Assembly: GCF_900141785.1 (NCBI RefSeq)
Contig: NZ_FQYP01000006.1
Span: 1 to 64,000, forward strand
Direction of reading: 5' to 3'
Length of the DNA: 64,000 nucleotides
Source of the DNA: Aquimarina spongiae
GTDB lineage: Bacteria; Bacteroidota; Bacteroidia; Flavobacteriales; Flavobacteriaceae
Below are positions 33,827-42,889 of the stretch, piece after piece. Made by a program: the position numbers and the translations under genes. Every line of letters begins with the position of its first letter. The stretch's first letter is position 1. The notes under the pieces were generated by a model. The model did not search any database, was not told the DNA's origin, and worked only from the letters and a program-made list of their open reading frames with translations.

Positions 33827-34683
33827 AGTCGTACTCTGAATTTTAGTTTTACAATTTGTCCATTCAATCTTTTGGATTCTATAATCTCTATATTTTTTAA
33901 TTGTTCAGTAGGGGTGGTGAGCGTATTAATAAATTTTGTTTTGGAATACATCTCAATACCTAATCCATGAGGCAATACTTGAAAAATAGTAGCATCTTTT
34001 GCAATGAGTTGAAATAGTTCTTGCTTGCGATGTTCCCAGTCTTCTATCTTACCATTGGCATAGTAATGTAGCATCAATGCGTAGTCATCTGTGCGTATTT
34101 GTATTTCTTCATTTTTTCTAGAAGAAACAATTCGGTAAATCGTATCCGTTTTATGATATGGGGATTGTACCACAAATTGAATAAAATCATCTTTGGTAGT
34201 CCAACTAAAACACCCTAAACTATCACTTTTGGTATAGAAGGGAGATTGTTGATCATTAAGAATGATAATATCCATAGGGATCGTATTGATTGGTTGTTTT
34301 CGATCCTGATCAATAAAACAAAAATTAAAAGTGTTGGTTTTTGGAGTGAACATATATATAACGGTCAACAGAACCAGGCTCGATAGTAAAAGAATAGTCG
34401 CTTTTAAAAGAACAGGTTTTTTGTTCTTTAATTGGTCTTTGGAATGGGTAGTTTTAAAATCATTCCAATTTTTATAATCACAATATTGAGAAAGCAGATT
34501 TAGGATGTCTACCCTAGGGAGTTTTTCAGGAGTGTTTTTAAAGTAACTATAAAACGATTTTTCGCTAATACTTCCTTTTACTTTTTGCTGTAGGTCCTCT
34601 TGAAAAGAAATGATATCCTGTCCTTTCCAAAGAGAAATATCCTTGCTTGAAGCATTGTTATTGGATAAAAACTCCCGAGCCAC
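33823..34683 (-). CDS. Hypothetical single-pass membrane protein
   Basis: A cytoplasmic N-terminal ~90 residues is helical (SFYSYFKNTPEKLPRVDILNLLSQYC), one membrane helix follows (~94-113), then ~170 residues outside. The GTG at 34683 is the conventional start. The frame stays open upstream to 34732 and reads like protein (TTEDNILFDQLKKA before VAREFL), so the true start may be a non-standard codon around 34705-34728. It is coupled to the lipoprotein gene downstream. Function not recognised. Confidence 0.6.
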   Translation of the reverse strand: MAREFLSNNNASSKDISLWKGQDIISFQEDLQQKVKGSISEKSFYSYFKNTPEKLPRVDILNLLSQYCDYKNWNDFKTTHSKDQLKNKKPVLLKATILLLSSLVLLTVIYMFTPKTNTFNFCFIDQDRKQPINTIPMDIIILNDQQSPFYTKSDSLGCFSWTTKDDFIQFVVQSPYHKTDTIYRIVSSRKNEEIQIRTDDYALMLHYYANGKIEDWEHRKQELFQLIAKDATIFQVLPHGLGIEMYSKTKFINTLTTPTEQLKNIEIIESKRLNGQIVKLKFRVRL

Positions 34684-34761
34684 TGCTTTTTTAAGCTGAT
34701 CAAATAATATGTTGTCCTCTGTAGTGATTTTCTAAGTTTTTGATAAAAAGGCAATTACGTT

Positions 34762-34790
34762 TTGTAAAACAGATTACAAGTGTTTTACAA
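34762..34790. promoter_or_regulatory. Inverted repeat in a divergent promoter region
   Basis: TTGTAAAACA (34762-34771) and TGTTTTACAA (34781-34790) are perfect inverted 10-mers, 19 bp centre to centre, a spacing typical of a dimeric regulator. They lie between the divergent membrane-protein gene and the DUF4349 gene. The TANNTTTG-like TACTTTTG at 34823-34830 lies downstream, before the DUF4349 gene. Confidence 0.5.
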
Positions 34791-34861
34791 GTAAGCTACA
34801 ACTCATGTCCATGACCTTCCAATACTTTTGATTTCAGTTTAACAAGATAAAAAATATAACA

Positions 34862-35725
34862 ATGAATACGTTAAAATTAGGAAAAGTGTTGTTGGTGAGT
34901 TTTGTGTTCTTTCATCTTTCATGTAGTCAAGAAAAAAGTAATCTGGATATGCATTCAGAATCAATTGCTCTTGAGCCTACGGGAGAAACATTGGAGTTTA
35001 ATAGTTACGAAATCGAAGAAGAAGTAAGTAAGAAAGAGTTGCAAAAAAAGAAGAACGATGATCGTTCTTTTGAGGCAAAAATTATCAAGAATGCAAATTG
35101 TCGTCTTAAAGTAAAAAGTGTTGAAGAGGCTACAAAAAGAACAAAGGCCTTTGTGGCCTTGTATCAAGGGTATATCGCCGACGAGAGGTTTACACACACT
35201 AATTATTCCAAAGAAAACAGATTTGTGATCCGCATACCAAAAGATAAATTTGACGTGGTTTTGGATAGCGTTTGTAAGTGGGCCGAGTTTGTGGATCATA
35301 AGAATGTTTCTACAGTGGATGTAACCGAGGAGTATATGGATGTGTCCTCCAGATTGAAAACAAGACTAGAAGTAAAGGAGCGTTACGAAGCTGTTTTGAG
35401 ATCAAAAGCCAAAACGGTCGAAGATATTTTGAAGGCTGAGGATAAAATAAAAGATATTCAGGAAGAAATAGAAGCAGCTCAGGGACGAATACAGTATTTA
35501 AGCAATAAGGTTTCTTTTAGTACGATACAGATAGATTTGTATGAGGCTGTTGTTCCTAAACCTGAGCCTACAATATACGAACCTAGTTTTGTAAGTAAGG
35601 CAAAAGAAGGGTTCTCTTTTGGTTGGTCTATCATTCAAAATGCTACATTACTGCTCTTTTATATTTGGCCTATTGTATTTTTGGCGGTATTGGTTCTGGT
35701 GTATTTCAAATGGATAAGAAAATAA
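34862..35725 (+). CDS. DUF4349-domain lipoprotein with C-terminal membrane helix
   Basis: The signal ends with HLSC (lipobox-like, Cys21). The DUF4349 core runs about 70-250: KIIKNANCRLKVKSVEEATKR, then a coiled coil (SRLKTRLEVKERYEAVLRSKAKTVEDILKAEDKIKDIQEEIEAAQGR), and a C-terminal membrane helix (~262-284) with a basic tail. DUF4349 proteins are envelope-associated and of unknown function. A terminator follows. Confidence 0.82.
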   Translation: MNTLKLGKVLLVSFVFFHLSCSQEKSNLDMHSESIALEPTGETLEFNSYEIEEEVSKKELQKKKNDDRSFEAKIIKNANCRLKVKSVEEATKRTKAFVALYQGYIADERFTHTNYSKENRFVIRIPKDKFDVVLDSVCKWAEFVDHKNVSTVDVTEEYMDVSSRLKTRLEVKERYEAVLRSKAKTVEDILKAEDKIKDIQEEIEAAQGRIQYLSNKVSFSTIQIDLYEAVVPKPEPTIYEPSFVSKAKEGFSFGWSIIQNATLLLFYIWPIVFLAVLVLVYFKWIRK

Positions 35726-35734
35726 AATTAATAC

Positions 35735-35765
35735 AAGCGTATCTCTGTGATACGCTTAATTTTGT
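35735..35765 (+). terminator. Terminator after the DUF4349 gene
   Basis: The stem AAGCGTATC (35735-35743) / GATACGCTT (35749-35757) has a 5-nt loop and a T-rich tail. A possible GTG start of the next frame (35747) lies in its loop, which argues for a later start. Confidence 0.8.
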
Positions 35766-35776
35766 ATTTTTCACTC

Positions 35777-36373
35777 GTGAAAGAGATTTTAGCGCGATAT
35801 ATTCCTGAAAGAGCTATTGATCAAGCCTTTGATTTGATTGTTACTTGTAATGTGCATCTTAAGATTGTTAATGAAAGAGTGACTCGTCATGGGGATTATC
35901 GCAGAACTCCAGATGGAAGGCACCAGATTACAGTAAATGCTTCACTCAATAAATATCGTTTCTTAATTACGCTTATTCATGAAATTGCTCACTTGGTTGC
36001 TTTTGAAAAGTATGGTCGTTTTATCAAGCCTCATGGAATAGAGTGGAAAAGAGTTTTTCAGCAATTAATGTTGCCCTATATCAATCCAGAAGTTTTTCCA
36101 TCAAAATTATTGCCGGTCATTGCTAATCACTTCAAAAACCCTCGGGCTAGTAGTGATACAGACGAAAAATTGTCGCTAGCCTTAAAGCAATATGATCCAG
36201 ACAATGATAAAAGTTATATATTTGAATTACCTTTCGGAAGTACCTTTAGATTATACAATGGAAAAATTTTCAGAAAAGGAAATAAAAAGGTGAAACGATA
36301 TGAGTGCGTCGAAATTGCAACAGGTAGAGTATACCTATTTAACCCCAATGCAGAAGTAGAACTGTTACATTAA
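35777..36373 (+). CDS. SprT-like zinc-metalloprotease-family protein
   Basis: I chose the GTG at 35777 (MKEILARYIPE...) because the earlier GTG at 35747 sits inside a terminator hairpin. The zinc motif HEIAH lies about residues 71-75 within LITLIHEIAHLVAFEKYGRFIKPHG, matching the SprT-like fold, and the C-terminus has a zinc-ribbon-like beta region without clear Cys pairs. Length is near the family norm of about 200. It precedes manC by 3 bp, so both may share a transcript. The role is uncertain. Confidence 0.85.
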   Translation: MKEILARYIPERAIDQAFDLIVTCNVHLKIVNERVTRHGDYRRTPDGRHQITVNASLNKYRFLITLIHEIAHLVAFEKYGRFIKPHGIEWKRVFQQLMLPYINPEVFPSKLLPVIANHFKNPRASSDTDEKLSLALKQYDPDNDKSYIFELPFGSTFRLYNGKIFRKGNKKVKRYECVEIATGRVYLFNPNAEVELLH

Positions 36374-36376
36374 CTT

Positions 36377-37453
36377 ATGAACAAAAATTATTATGCCATA
36401 TTGATGGCCGGTGGAGTAGGGTCTCGTTTTTGGCCCGTTAGCACAACTAGTTTTCCAAAGCAATTTCATGACATGTTGGGTACGGGAGAAACCTTGATAC
36501 AAAAAACGTTTTCTCGTTTGGCCAAGATTGTACCCGTAGAGAATATTTACATTTTAACCAATGAGTTGTATAATGACTTGGTATTAGAACAGTTGCCATC
36601 GGTTACACCAAAGCAGGTAGTCACAGAACCAGCGATGAGAAATACAGCTCCTTGTATTCTTTATGCAGCGATGAAAATTCAAAAAGAAAATCCTGATGGC
36701 GTTATGGTGGTAGCACCAAGTGACCATTGGATCGAGGATGAAGATGCTTTTATCGCTGACTTGCAACAAAGTTTCGAAGCTTGTAGTACTAAAGAAATGT
36801 TGATGACCTTAGGGATTCACCCTACATTTCCAAATACAGGGTATGGGTATATCAAATATCATAAAGAAGATAGTGCGATTAAGAAGGTAGAGCAGTTTAC
36901 CGAAAAACCCGACTACGAAACAGCAAAGACTTTTTTGAACGAAGGAAACTATCTTTGGAATGCTGGAATTTTTATCTGGAGTGTAAGTAGTATTGTTAAT
37001 GCATTTGCTCAATTTCAGGAAGAAATGACTACATTGTTCAAGAAAGGGGAGGATGTCTACAATACCGAACAAGAAAAAGCATTTATAGCAACCCATTATG
37101 CATTAGCAGAAAATATTTCTATAGATTATGCTATTTTGGAAAAAGCAAAAAATGTATTTGTTCTTCCTGCTAGTTTTGATTGGAATGATTTAGGAACATG
37201 GGGGTCATTATACGATAAATTGGATAAAACCAATGAAAAAAATGCAGTGGTGAATGCAAGAGTCCTGACTCAGGATGCCTCAGGAAATATGATAAGAACT
37301 ACAAAGGATAAAATTGTAGTTGTAGATGGATTGACAGATTATATTATTGTAGACAAAGAAGAGGTGCTGCTGATTTATCCTAAGAAAAAGGAACAACATA
37401 TAAAAGAGGTACGTTCAGAAGTTAAAGATACCTTTGGAGAAAAATATACATAA
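36377..37453 (+). CDS. manC: Mannose-1-phosphate guanylyltransferase
   Basis: The nucleotidyltransferase signature LMAGGVGSRFWP (9-20) is followed by PKQF, NTGYGYIKY, VEQFTEKPD and LWNAGIFIW. The length of 358 fits the single-domain GDP-mannose pyrophosphorylase, without the isomerase domain of bifunctional ManC/AlgA. It makes GDP-mannose from mannose-1-phosphate and GTP for polysaccharide or glycoprotein synthesis. Confidence 0.92.
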   Translation: MNKNYYAILMAGGVGSRFWPVSTTSFPKQFHDMLGTGETLIQKTFSRLAKIVPVENIYILTNELYNDLVLEQLPSVTPKQVVTEPAMRNTAPCILYAAMKIQKENPDGVMVVAPSDHWIEDEDAFIADLQQSFEACSTKEMLMTLGIHPTFPNTGYGYIKYHKEDSAIKKVEQFTEKPDYETAKTFLNEGNYLWNAGIFIWSVSSIVNAFAQFQEEMTTLFKKGEDVYNTEQEKAFIATHYALAENISIDYAILEKAKNVFVLPASFDWNDLGTWGSLYDKLDKTNEKNAVVNARVLTQDASGNMIRTTKDKIVVVDGLTDYIIVDKEEVLLIYPKKKEQHIKEVRSEVKDTFGEKYT

Positions 37454-37457
37454 TACA

Positions 37458-38903
37458 ATGGAAGAGAATACCAAACCACCAGTATCTAATCAAGAAGAAA
37501 TGACCGAGTCTGTAAAAAGAGACGCCAAAGGTCTTTTTACAAGTGTAAAAACATTTCTTCAAGAGTTACTGGATATAAGGTCTGAAACAGATAAGGATCA
37601 AACTATAGAGGATGTTAAGAATGATATTCCTTTTAAAGGGCATACGGCTTGGATTCTTATATTTTCTGTCTTTGTGGCATCTATTGGGCTTAATGTAAGT
37701 TCGACTGCAGTGGTAATAGGAGCCATGTTAATCTCTCCGTTAATGGGTCCGATCGTTGGGGTCGGATTATCTATTGCTATTAATGATATCGATACTTTAA
37801 AAAGATCGTTGATCAACCTTGGGGTGATGGTTGGGTTAAGTGTTGCAGCAGCTACTTTATATTTTTGGCTCTCTCCACTTACCGAGCTCACACCAGAGTT
37901 AGAGTCGAGAACAGCGCCCACCATTTTGGATGTATTGGTAGCAGTATCTGGTGGATTGGCATTAATAGTTGCCAAATCAAAGAAAGGGACCATGCCCAAT
38001 GCTATAGCGGGAGTAGCAATTGCTACCGCATTAATGCCGCCATTATGTACTGTGGGATATGGTATTGCTGTTTGGGAACCCAACTTCTTTTTGGGAGCAT
38101 TATATCTGTTTAGTATCAATGCTATATTTATTGCATTATCTACCTTTATCGTAGCCAAGTTATTGCGTTTTCCGATGATACGGTATGCAAATTCTGCAAA
38201 GCGAAAGCGTACCGCACAATTAGCGTCATTATTGGCAATATTAGCTATGATTCCCGCGAGTTATACATTTTATGTAACGCTAAAAGAAAGTAATGCAGAA
38301 CGTGATTATTCTCATTTTATTGAAAATGAGGTGAATGCAAATGAAAATTTATACTTGCGTAAGGACTTCTATAATTACAACGAAAGAACCATTAAACTAT
38401 ATTTTGATGGAGAAATGCCAGAAGCAGTGATGAGTGATTTAAAAAATGAAATTAAAAACTACAAGCATATTTCAGATTTTGAGCTGGCCATTAATGGGAA
38501 TAAAGCCCGTGGATTGGATCAAGTATCAAAAGCCTATGACCGCGCAATTGTAGAGCTAGATCGCATGCAAAAGGAAAATGATAAGTTGTTGGATGAGATC
38601 GAAGACCTTAAAATACAAATGGCCGGTCTGGAAACTAGCCTGAGAGAAGCGAATAAAGAAGTGCCAGTAGAGGTGTTGCCTTATTTTAATATTTCTAAAG
38701 ATGCCAAAATTCGTTTTCCGGATCTGGAAACGCTGGGATATGCAGAAATGTTGAAATCAAATTTCTTGCGTATGGATACCGTTCAGGTCATCTTCCCGAG
38801 ATGGAAGTTTAAAGTGTCGGATAGCCTTGAGATCGATAGAAATCAAAGATTAAGAGAATGGATTACCAGAGAGTTGAAAGCAGATACTTTGTATCTTGAA
38901 TAA
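37458..38903 (+). CDS. DUF389-domain integral membrane protein
   Basis: The start is the ATG at 37458, after the manC stop; the upstream TTG overlaps manC. The DUF389 (TIGR00341-like) region spans about 50-275 with six helices, including SIGLNVSSTAVVIGAMLISPLMGPIVGVG and GVAIATALMPPLCTVGYG. A ~200-residue C-terminal part with a coiled coil (DRMQKENDKLLDEIEDLKIQMAGLETSLREANKE) follows. Transport function is unknown. Confidence 0.85.
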   Translation: MEENTKPPVSNQEEMTESVKRDAKGLFTSVKTFLQELLDIRSETDKDQTIEDVKNDIPFKGHTAWILIFSVFVASIGLNVSSTAVVIGAMLISPLMGPIVGVGLSIAINDIDTLKRSLINLGVMVGLSVAAATLYFWLSPLTELTPELESRTAPTILDVLVAVSGGLALIVAKSKKGTMPNAIAGVAIATALMPPLCTVGYGIAVWEPNFFLGALYLFSINAIFIALSTFIVAKLLRFPMIRYANSAKRKRTAQLASLLAILAMIPASYTFYVTLKESNAERDYSHFIENEVNANENLYLRKDFYNYNERTIKLYFDGEMPEAVMSDLKNEIKNYKHISDFELAINGNKARGLDQVSKAYDRAIVELDRMQKENDKLLDEIEDLKIQMAGLETSLREANKEVPVEVLPYFNISKDAKIRFPDLETLGYAEMLKSNFLRMDTVQVIFPRWKFKVSDSLEIDRNQRLREWITRELKADTLYLE

Positions 38904-38917
38904 TCTATCCTGAATAG

Positions 38918-38934
38918 CCAAAAAATCTTTTTGG
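38918..38934. terminator. Weak hairpin between convergent genes
   Basis: CCAAAAA / TTTTTGG with a 3-nt loop sits midway between the DUF389 gene and the convergent ABC ATPase gene and could terminate both; the stem is AT-rich. Confidence 0.4.
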
Positions 38935-38946
38935 ACAGTTGGTATA

Positions 38947-39711
38947 CTACAAACCTTTCAGTTGAGCATCTCTTACCTTTTTGAACAGGTTCGAGGAATA
39001 TACAAAGTCGGTAACAGCTTTGTTATCGGTTTTAAAAATTTGAGTTTTATCACCTTCCCATTCCAGATCCCCTTTTTGAAGAAAAACGATTTTTTCGCCG
39101 ATCTCCATCACAGAATTCATATCATGTGTGTTGATTACTGTAGTGATGTCATTCTCTTCGGTGAGTTCCTTGATTAGATTATCAATTACGATAGCGGTTC
39201 TTGGATCTAAACCAGAGTTGGGCTCGTCACAAAATAAGTATTTAGGTTGGGTTACTACTGCTCTGGCAATAGCAACACGTTTTTGCATCCCTCCACTAAT
39301 TTCTGAAGGTAACTTTTTCTCAGCGTTTTCAAGATTAACACGCTGAAGTACTTCGTGTACTCGGTGTAACATTTCCTCTTTACTCTGTTTTGTAAACATC
39401 ATCAATGGGAACATGACATTCTCTTCTACCGTCATAGAATCGAATAAGGCACTCCCTTGAAATACCATCCCCATTTGTTCTCTAAGATCCCTTTGTTCCT
39501 GCTCGTTCAAATCAGAATATGTTGCCCCATCATAACAGATAGTTCCTTTTTCGGGAGTAAATAGTCCTAATAAACATTTCAGGAAAACTGTTTTACCACT
39601 ACCACTTTGCCCAATGATCAAATTTGTTTTTCCACGATCAAAGGTAGTCGTGATTCCTTTCAGAATCTCTTCTCCGTTAAATCCTTTATGTAAACCTTTT
39701 ACTTCTATCAT
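38947..39711 (-). CDS. ABC transporter ATP-binding protein, MlaF type
   Basis: Walker A GQSGSGKT (34-41), FQGSALFDSMTV (the Q-loop form typical of MlaF), signature ISGGMQKRVAIARA, Walker B YLFCDEPNSGLD and the switch NTHDMNSV are all present. The MlaF/Mkl group drives phospholipid or hydrophobic-molecule trafficking with an MlaE permease, encoded immediately upstream with a 1-bp overlap. The MlaD partner is not in the window. Confidence 0.92.
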   Translation of the reverse strand: MIEVKGLHKGFNGEEILKGITTTFDRGKTNLIIGQSGSGKTVFLKCLLGLFTPEKGTICYDGATYSDLNEQEQRDLREQMGMVFQGSALFDSMTVEENVMFPLMMFTKQSKEEMLHRVHEVLQRVNLENAEKKLPSEISGGMQKRVAIARAVVTQPKYLFCDEPNSGLDPRTAIVIDNLIKELTEENDITTVINTHDMNSVMEIGEKIVFLQKGDLEWEGDKTQIFKTDNKAVTDFVYSSNLFKKVRDAQLKGL

Positions 39712-40448
39712 TAGCTAAGTAATAATTGAGTGATTAAATAATTAGAGATAATAATAACCACAGTAGTCCATACAAAAGCTGTAGTGCTGGCTTTACCTAC
39801 TTCGAGTGCACCTCCTTTCATATAATATCCATGAAACGAAGGGATGGTAGCTAATAGAAAAGCAAAGAAAAAGGTTTTTATAAATGCATAGGTAAGGTGA
39901 AACGGCATAAACTCTTCTCGTAATCCAATCAGAAAATCAGTACTCGATATAAACCCTCCATATACACCAGCTACATAGGCTCCTACAATACCTATAAACA
40001 TTGCAATAGCGATTACAAAAGGATAGGTGAGCATAGCTATGATTTTTGGAAATACCAAATAGTTTAAGGAATTGATACCCATTACTTCGAGTGCATCAAT
40101 TTGTTCGGTTACCCGCATGGTTCCGATACTTGAAGTAATAAAAGATCCTACCTTACCTGCCATGATAACCGAAATAAAAGTAGGAGCAAACTCCAATATC
40201 ACCGATTGTCGAGAAGCAAAAGCGATCAACTTTTTGGGAATTAAAGGATTGGTGAGGTTAAGGGCTGTTTGGATAGCAACTACCGCACCAATAAAGAACG
40301 CAAGGAATACTGTTATACCCAAAGATCCTATAATTAAGTCGTCTATTTCTTTAAATATTAAATTTCGTAAAACAGAACCTTTAGTCATACGACTAAAAAC
40401 TCCTTTTAACATTAAAAAATAACGACCAATATCGTCTAGATAAAACAT
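39711..40448 (-). CDS. MlaE-family ABC transporter permease
   Basis: Typical features of the 245-residue MlaE fold: FFIGAVVAIQTALNL, FAPTFISVIMAGKVGSFITSSIGTMRVTEQIDALEVMGINSLNYLVFPKIIAM and GGALEVGKASTTAFVWTTVVIIISNYLITQLL. It has about five to six membrane helices. With the adjacent ATPase it forms a lipid or toluene-tolerance-type transporter in the inner membrane. Confidence 0.93.
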   Translation of the reverse strand: MFYLDDIGRYFLMLKGVFSRMTKGSVLRNLIFKEIDDLIIGSLGITVFLAFFIGAVVAIQTALNLTNPLIPKKLIAFASRQSVILEFAPTFISVIMAGKVGSFITSSIGTMRVTEQIDALEVMGINSLNYLVFPKIIAMLTYPFVIAIAMFIGIVGAYVAGVYGGFISSTDFLIGLREEFMPFHLTYAFIKTFFFAFLLATIPSFHGYYMKGGALEVGKASTTAFVWTTVVIIISNYLITQLLLS

Positions 40449-40631
40449 ATATTCCCAATTAGAAAAGCTAAAATAGAAAAAAAAATATCCTTAGCATTTA
40501 ACCTTTCATTAAAGTTTTGCTTTTATATCCACCGCGAATTTGCGGTCCAAATTGTATGAGGTAATGATTAGATGAACTTTTGGAACCTCACTTTTTTGTT
40601 ATTGTCGGTTTCGGTCTAGATATAAAAGGAA

Positions 40632-41684
40632 TTATAGAAGTTGTTGAAGTATGTTTTGTACACTTCTTACTGCGCCTTCCATATATCCTCCAAACTGAGG
40701 GGAGGTTTCTGATCCTGCAATGTAGAAGTTATTGTCATACAATCCATTTTGATAGGCTGGGTTTCCGTTGTTTTGATGTGGGAAAATAAACTGATTTGCA
40801 TCAAACGTGGTGAATGCTTCATTTCTCCAGAGGGTTTCATGATATGCAGTATAAGAAAGAATGTCGTTGCCAAACATTTTTTGAAGCTGATTTAGAACTT
40901 TAGTTTGTCTTTCTTTGGTAGTGTCGAAGTGTATTTCATTTTTGACAAAACCTTTTAGGGCGTATTTGTTGTTTTCATAATTAGAATGATCATACAATTC
41001 TGTTACCGGTCCTACATTACTAAAAACAGCACCAGAATAATGGTGTTCTTTCCAAAAAGATTTAGAAAAAGAAAGTCCTACCTTTATGGAGTCACGCATC
41101 CATGTGTGTGTTTGGTTAGCGAGTGTAGTTATATTTTTGGGTAAGTTAGGATTGAATTTTACTGTATTCATTAATAACATTGGAGGAATAGTGGATACTA
41201 CTTTATTGGATGTAAATTGTTGGTTTTCGGTCTTTACTATACATCCATTGATCTTATCATAGCTAATTTCGTTGACTTTACAACCTAATGCTATGTGGTT
41301 TGCAGGTATGGTATTTGCCAGTTGGTGTGTCAATGTACTGGTTCCTCCTTGTATTCTATAACTTGATGGTTGGTTTTCAGGTATTTGAATGCGTTGAGGT
41401 GGCGAAGTAGATAAGGATTCGAAAAGTGTGATGCCTCTCATTGATTGCTCAAAAACTGGAATTTTTAATTCCTTTAGTAGTTTGAATAAAGTGGTATGTT
41501 GTGTTCCTAACCAGGTGGCACCCATTTCTATTGGAGTATGATCGGGAGTATAAGTGGTGTGTATTCGACCTCCTATTCGATCTCTCGCTTCTACAACTGT
41601 AAAAGATATACCGTGTTGTTGAAGTCTATATGCTAGTAATAGTCCAGTTAACCCTGCCCCAATAATTGTAACTTCTGTTTTCAT
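40632..41684 (-). CDS. Flavin-containing amine oxidase-family protein
   Basis: The N-terminal ADP-binding fold is IIGAGLTGLLLAYRLQQHG with VVEARDRIGGRIHT (the GG motif of monoamine-oxidase-like enzymes) and MGATWLG. The C-terminus has NFYIAGSETSPQFGGYMEGAVRSV, the FAD-binding ending of the same family. At 350 residues it is shorter than typical amine oxidases (about 450), so the substrate domain is reduced. The substrate is unknown. A strong terminator separates it from the upstream gene. Confidence 0.85.
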   Translation of the reverse strand: MKTEVTIIGAGLTGLLLAYRLQQHGISFTVVEARDRIGGRIHTTYTPDHTPIEMGATWLGTQHTTLFKLLKELKIPVFEQSMRGITLFESLSTSPPQRIQIPENQPSSYRIQGGTSTLTHQLANTIPANHIALGCKVNEISYDKINGCIVKTENQQFTSNKVVSTIPPMLLMNTVKFNPNLPKNITTLANQTHTWMRDSIKVGLSFSKSFWKEHHYSGAVFSNVGPVTELYDHSNYENNKYALKGFVKNEIHFDTTKERQTKVLNQLQKMFGNDILSYTAYHETLWRNEAFTTFDANQFIFPHQNNGNPAYQNGLYDNNFYIAGSETSPQFGGYMEGAVRSVQNILQQLL

Positions 41685-41699
41685 TGCATTTCAAAATTA

Positions 41700-41742
41700 A
41701 AAATAAAGAGTAAAGCTATACAACAGCTTTACTCTTTATTTT
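41700..41742 (-). terminator. Long-stem terminator upstream of the amine oxidase gene
   Basis: An 18-bp perfect stem (41700-41717 with 41725-41742, 7-nt loop) lies after the minus-strand carboxymuconolactone-decarboxylase-like gene. It ends the SDR-CMD transcript before the oxidase gene. Confidence 0.82.
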
Positions 41743-41758
41743 AGCATAAAAGTTGGTT

Positions 41759-42064
41759 TTATTTTTCCATTAAATGTGTGCCATGAACCACTGCGGCGCC
41801 TGCTCTAAGTGCAGCTGCAATAAATGTAGTTTCTGCCAACTCTTCCTGAGTTGCACCATGTTTTATGGCGTTGTTTTTATGGATTTCCAGACAATAAGGG
41901 CATTGTGTAGTTAACGCTACTGCAACTGCCATTAGCTCTTTATATTTTACCGGAATAGCACCTTCTTCTAATGCGATACTATCAAAAGCCTGAAATGCTT
42001 TCATTGCCTTTTCGGCATTTTTACCAAGTTTACCTAATTGCTTTAGGTTATTCATGTCATACAT
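41759..42064 (-). CDS. Carboxymuconolactone decarboxylase/AhpD-like protein
   Basis: The all-helical single domain of 101 residues contains CPYCLEIHKNNAIKHGAT, the AhpD-type CxxC followed by His, within LTTQCPYCLEIH. It could be a thiol-dependent peroxidase or a decarboxylase-like enzyme; the CxxC favours redox chemistry. It follows an SDR by 19 bp and shares its transcript, under a TetR-type operator. Confidence 0.86.
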   Translation of the reverse strand: MYDMNNLKQLGKLGKNAEKAMKAFQAFDSIALEEGAIPVKYKELMAVAVALTTQCPYCLEIHKNNAIKHGATQEELAETTFIAAALRAGAAVVHGTHLMEK

Positions 42065-42083
42065 AGCGTAATTCGAATTTAGA

Positions 42084-42830
42084 TTAGTTTCTACCAGCTA
42101 TTACTCCTCCATCAGTATCCCAAATAGCACCAGTTACCCAAGATGCCTTGTCAGAAAGTAAAAAGGTAATACTATCAGCAATATCTTGTGGTGTTCCGTT
42201 TCTTCCGATCGGGTGGAAATTGTTGAAACCTACTAATGCTTTTTTAGCCTCTTCGGCACTTCCAAACACGCTGTCATACACAGGAGTCTCTACCACCGCA
42301 GGAGAAACTGCATTTACTCGTATACCTTCGTCGGCAAGTTCCATCGCTAGGTGTTGTGTAAGCGAATGCAAGCCTGCTTTTTGCATAGAGTACGCAGAAG
42401 ACGGGGTAGCCTTAACTGCTTGCTTAGCCCACATAGAACCTACATTTACAATGGACCCGTACTGATTTTCTTTCATCTTCTTGGCAGCAGCTTGGGTAAT
42501 AAAGAAAAACCCTCTGTTTAGATCCTGATACGAATCGTAATCAGCAACCGTATGATCCAAAAATGACTTCGGTCCAAAGATTCCTGAAGCATTTACCAAA
42601 TGATCCAAACGATCCAGGCTTTCAATTTTGTTGATTAAGTCATTTACACTGTCCTGACTAGTTATGTCTACCTGGTGTTTGATCACGTTGGCTACGTCTT
42701 CTATTTTAGAAGTATTTCTTCCTACTACGTGCACTGTCGCACCTTCGTTAATTAGATTTTGTACGGTAGCTTTACCAATTCCGCTAGTTCCCCCTATAAC
42801 TAAGGCAACTTTGTTACTAAATGTGTTCAT
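42084..42830 (-). CDS. Short-chain dehydrogenase/reductase (TetR-controlled)
   Basis: NAD(P) loop IGGTSGIGK (12-20), VNASG, serine in GSMWA and catalytic YSMQK, followed by the SDR C-terminus GAIWDTDGG. It is a classical 248-residue SDR. A 14-bp palindrome lies 27 bp upstream of its start and matches one before the adjacent TetR gene, so this SDR and the downstream AhpD-like gene are probably repressed until an inducer is present. The substrate is unknown. Confidence 0.9.
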   Translation of the reverse strand: MNTFSNKVALVIGGTSGIGKATVQNLINEGATVHVVGRNTSKIEDVANVIKHQVDITSQDSVNDLINKIESLDRLDHLVNASGIFGPKSFLDHTVADYDSYQDLNRGFFFITQAAAKKMKENQYGSIVNVGSMWAKQAVKATPSSAYSMQKAGLHSLTQHLAMELADEGIRVNAVSPAVVETPVYDSVFGSAEEAKKALVGFNNFHPIGRNGTPQDIADSITFLLSDKASWVTGAIWDTDGGVIAGRN

Positions 42831-42856
42831 GTTTTATAGTTTTAAGTTAATATTGA

Positions 42857-42870
42857 ACAGACAAGTCTGT
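42857..42870. promoter_or_regulatory. TetR-type operator before the SDR operon
   Basis: ACAGACAAGTCTGT is a 14-bp element with 6-bp perfect arms, ACAGAC and GTCTGT. An identical copy precedes the tetR gene at 43477-43490, which supports one regulator binding both. Confidence 0.78.
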
Positions 42871-42889
42871 CTTTTTTTGATAAAAAAAA

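Noticed and set aside
35747..35776. Upstream GTG start for the SprT-like gene
   Set aside because: It lies in the loop of a well-formed terminator of the preceding gene, and the family N-terminus begins at the later GTG (35777).
37598..38158. 186-codon antisense frame inside the DUF389 gene
   Set aside because: It mirrors the hydrophobic coding sequence of the real gene and lacks its own context.
40531..40546. Hairpin ACCGC...GCGGT near the mlaE start
   Set aside because: The stem is only 5 bp with no T-run; it could be a chance match or part of a promoter, so I did not list it.
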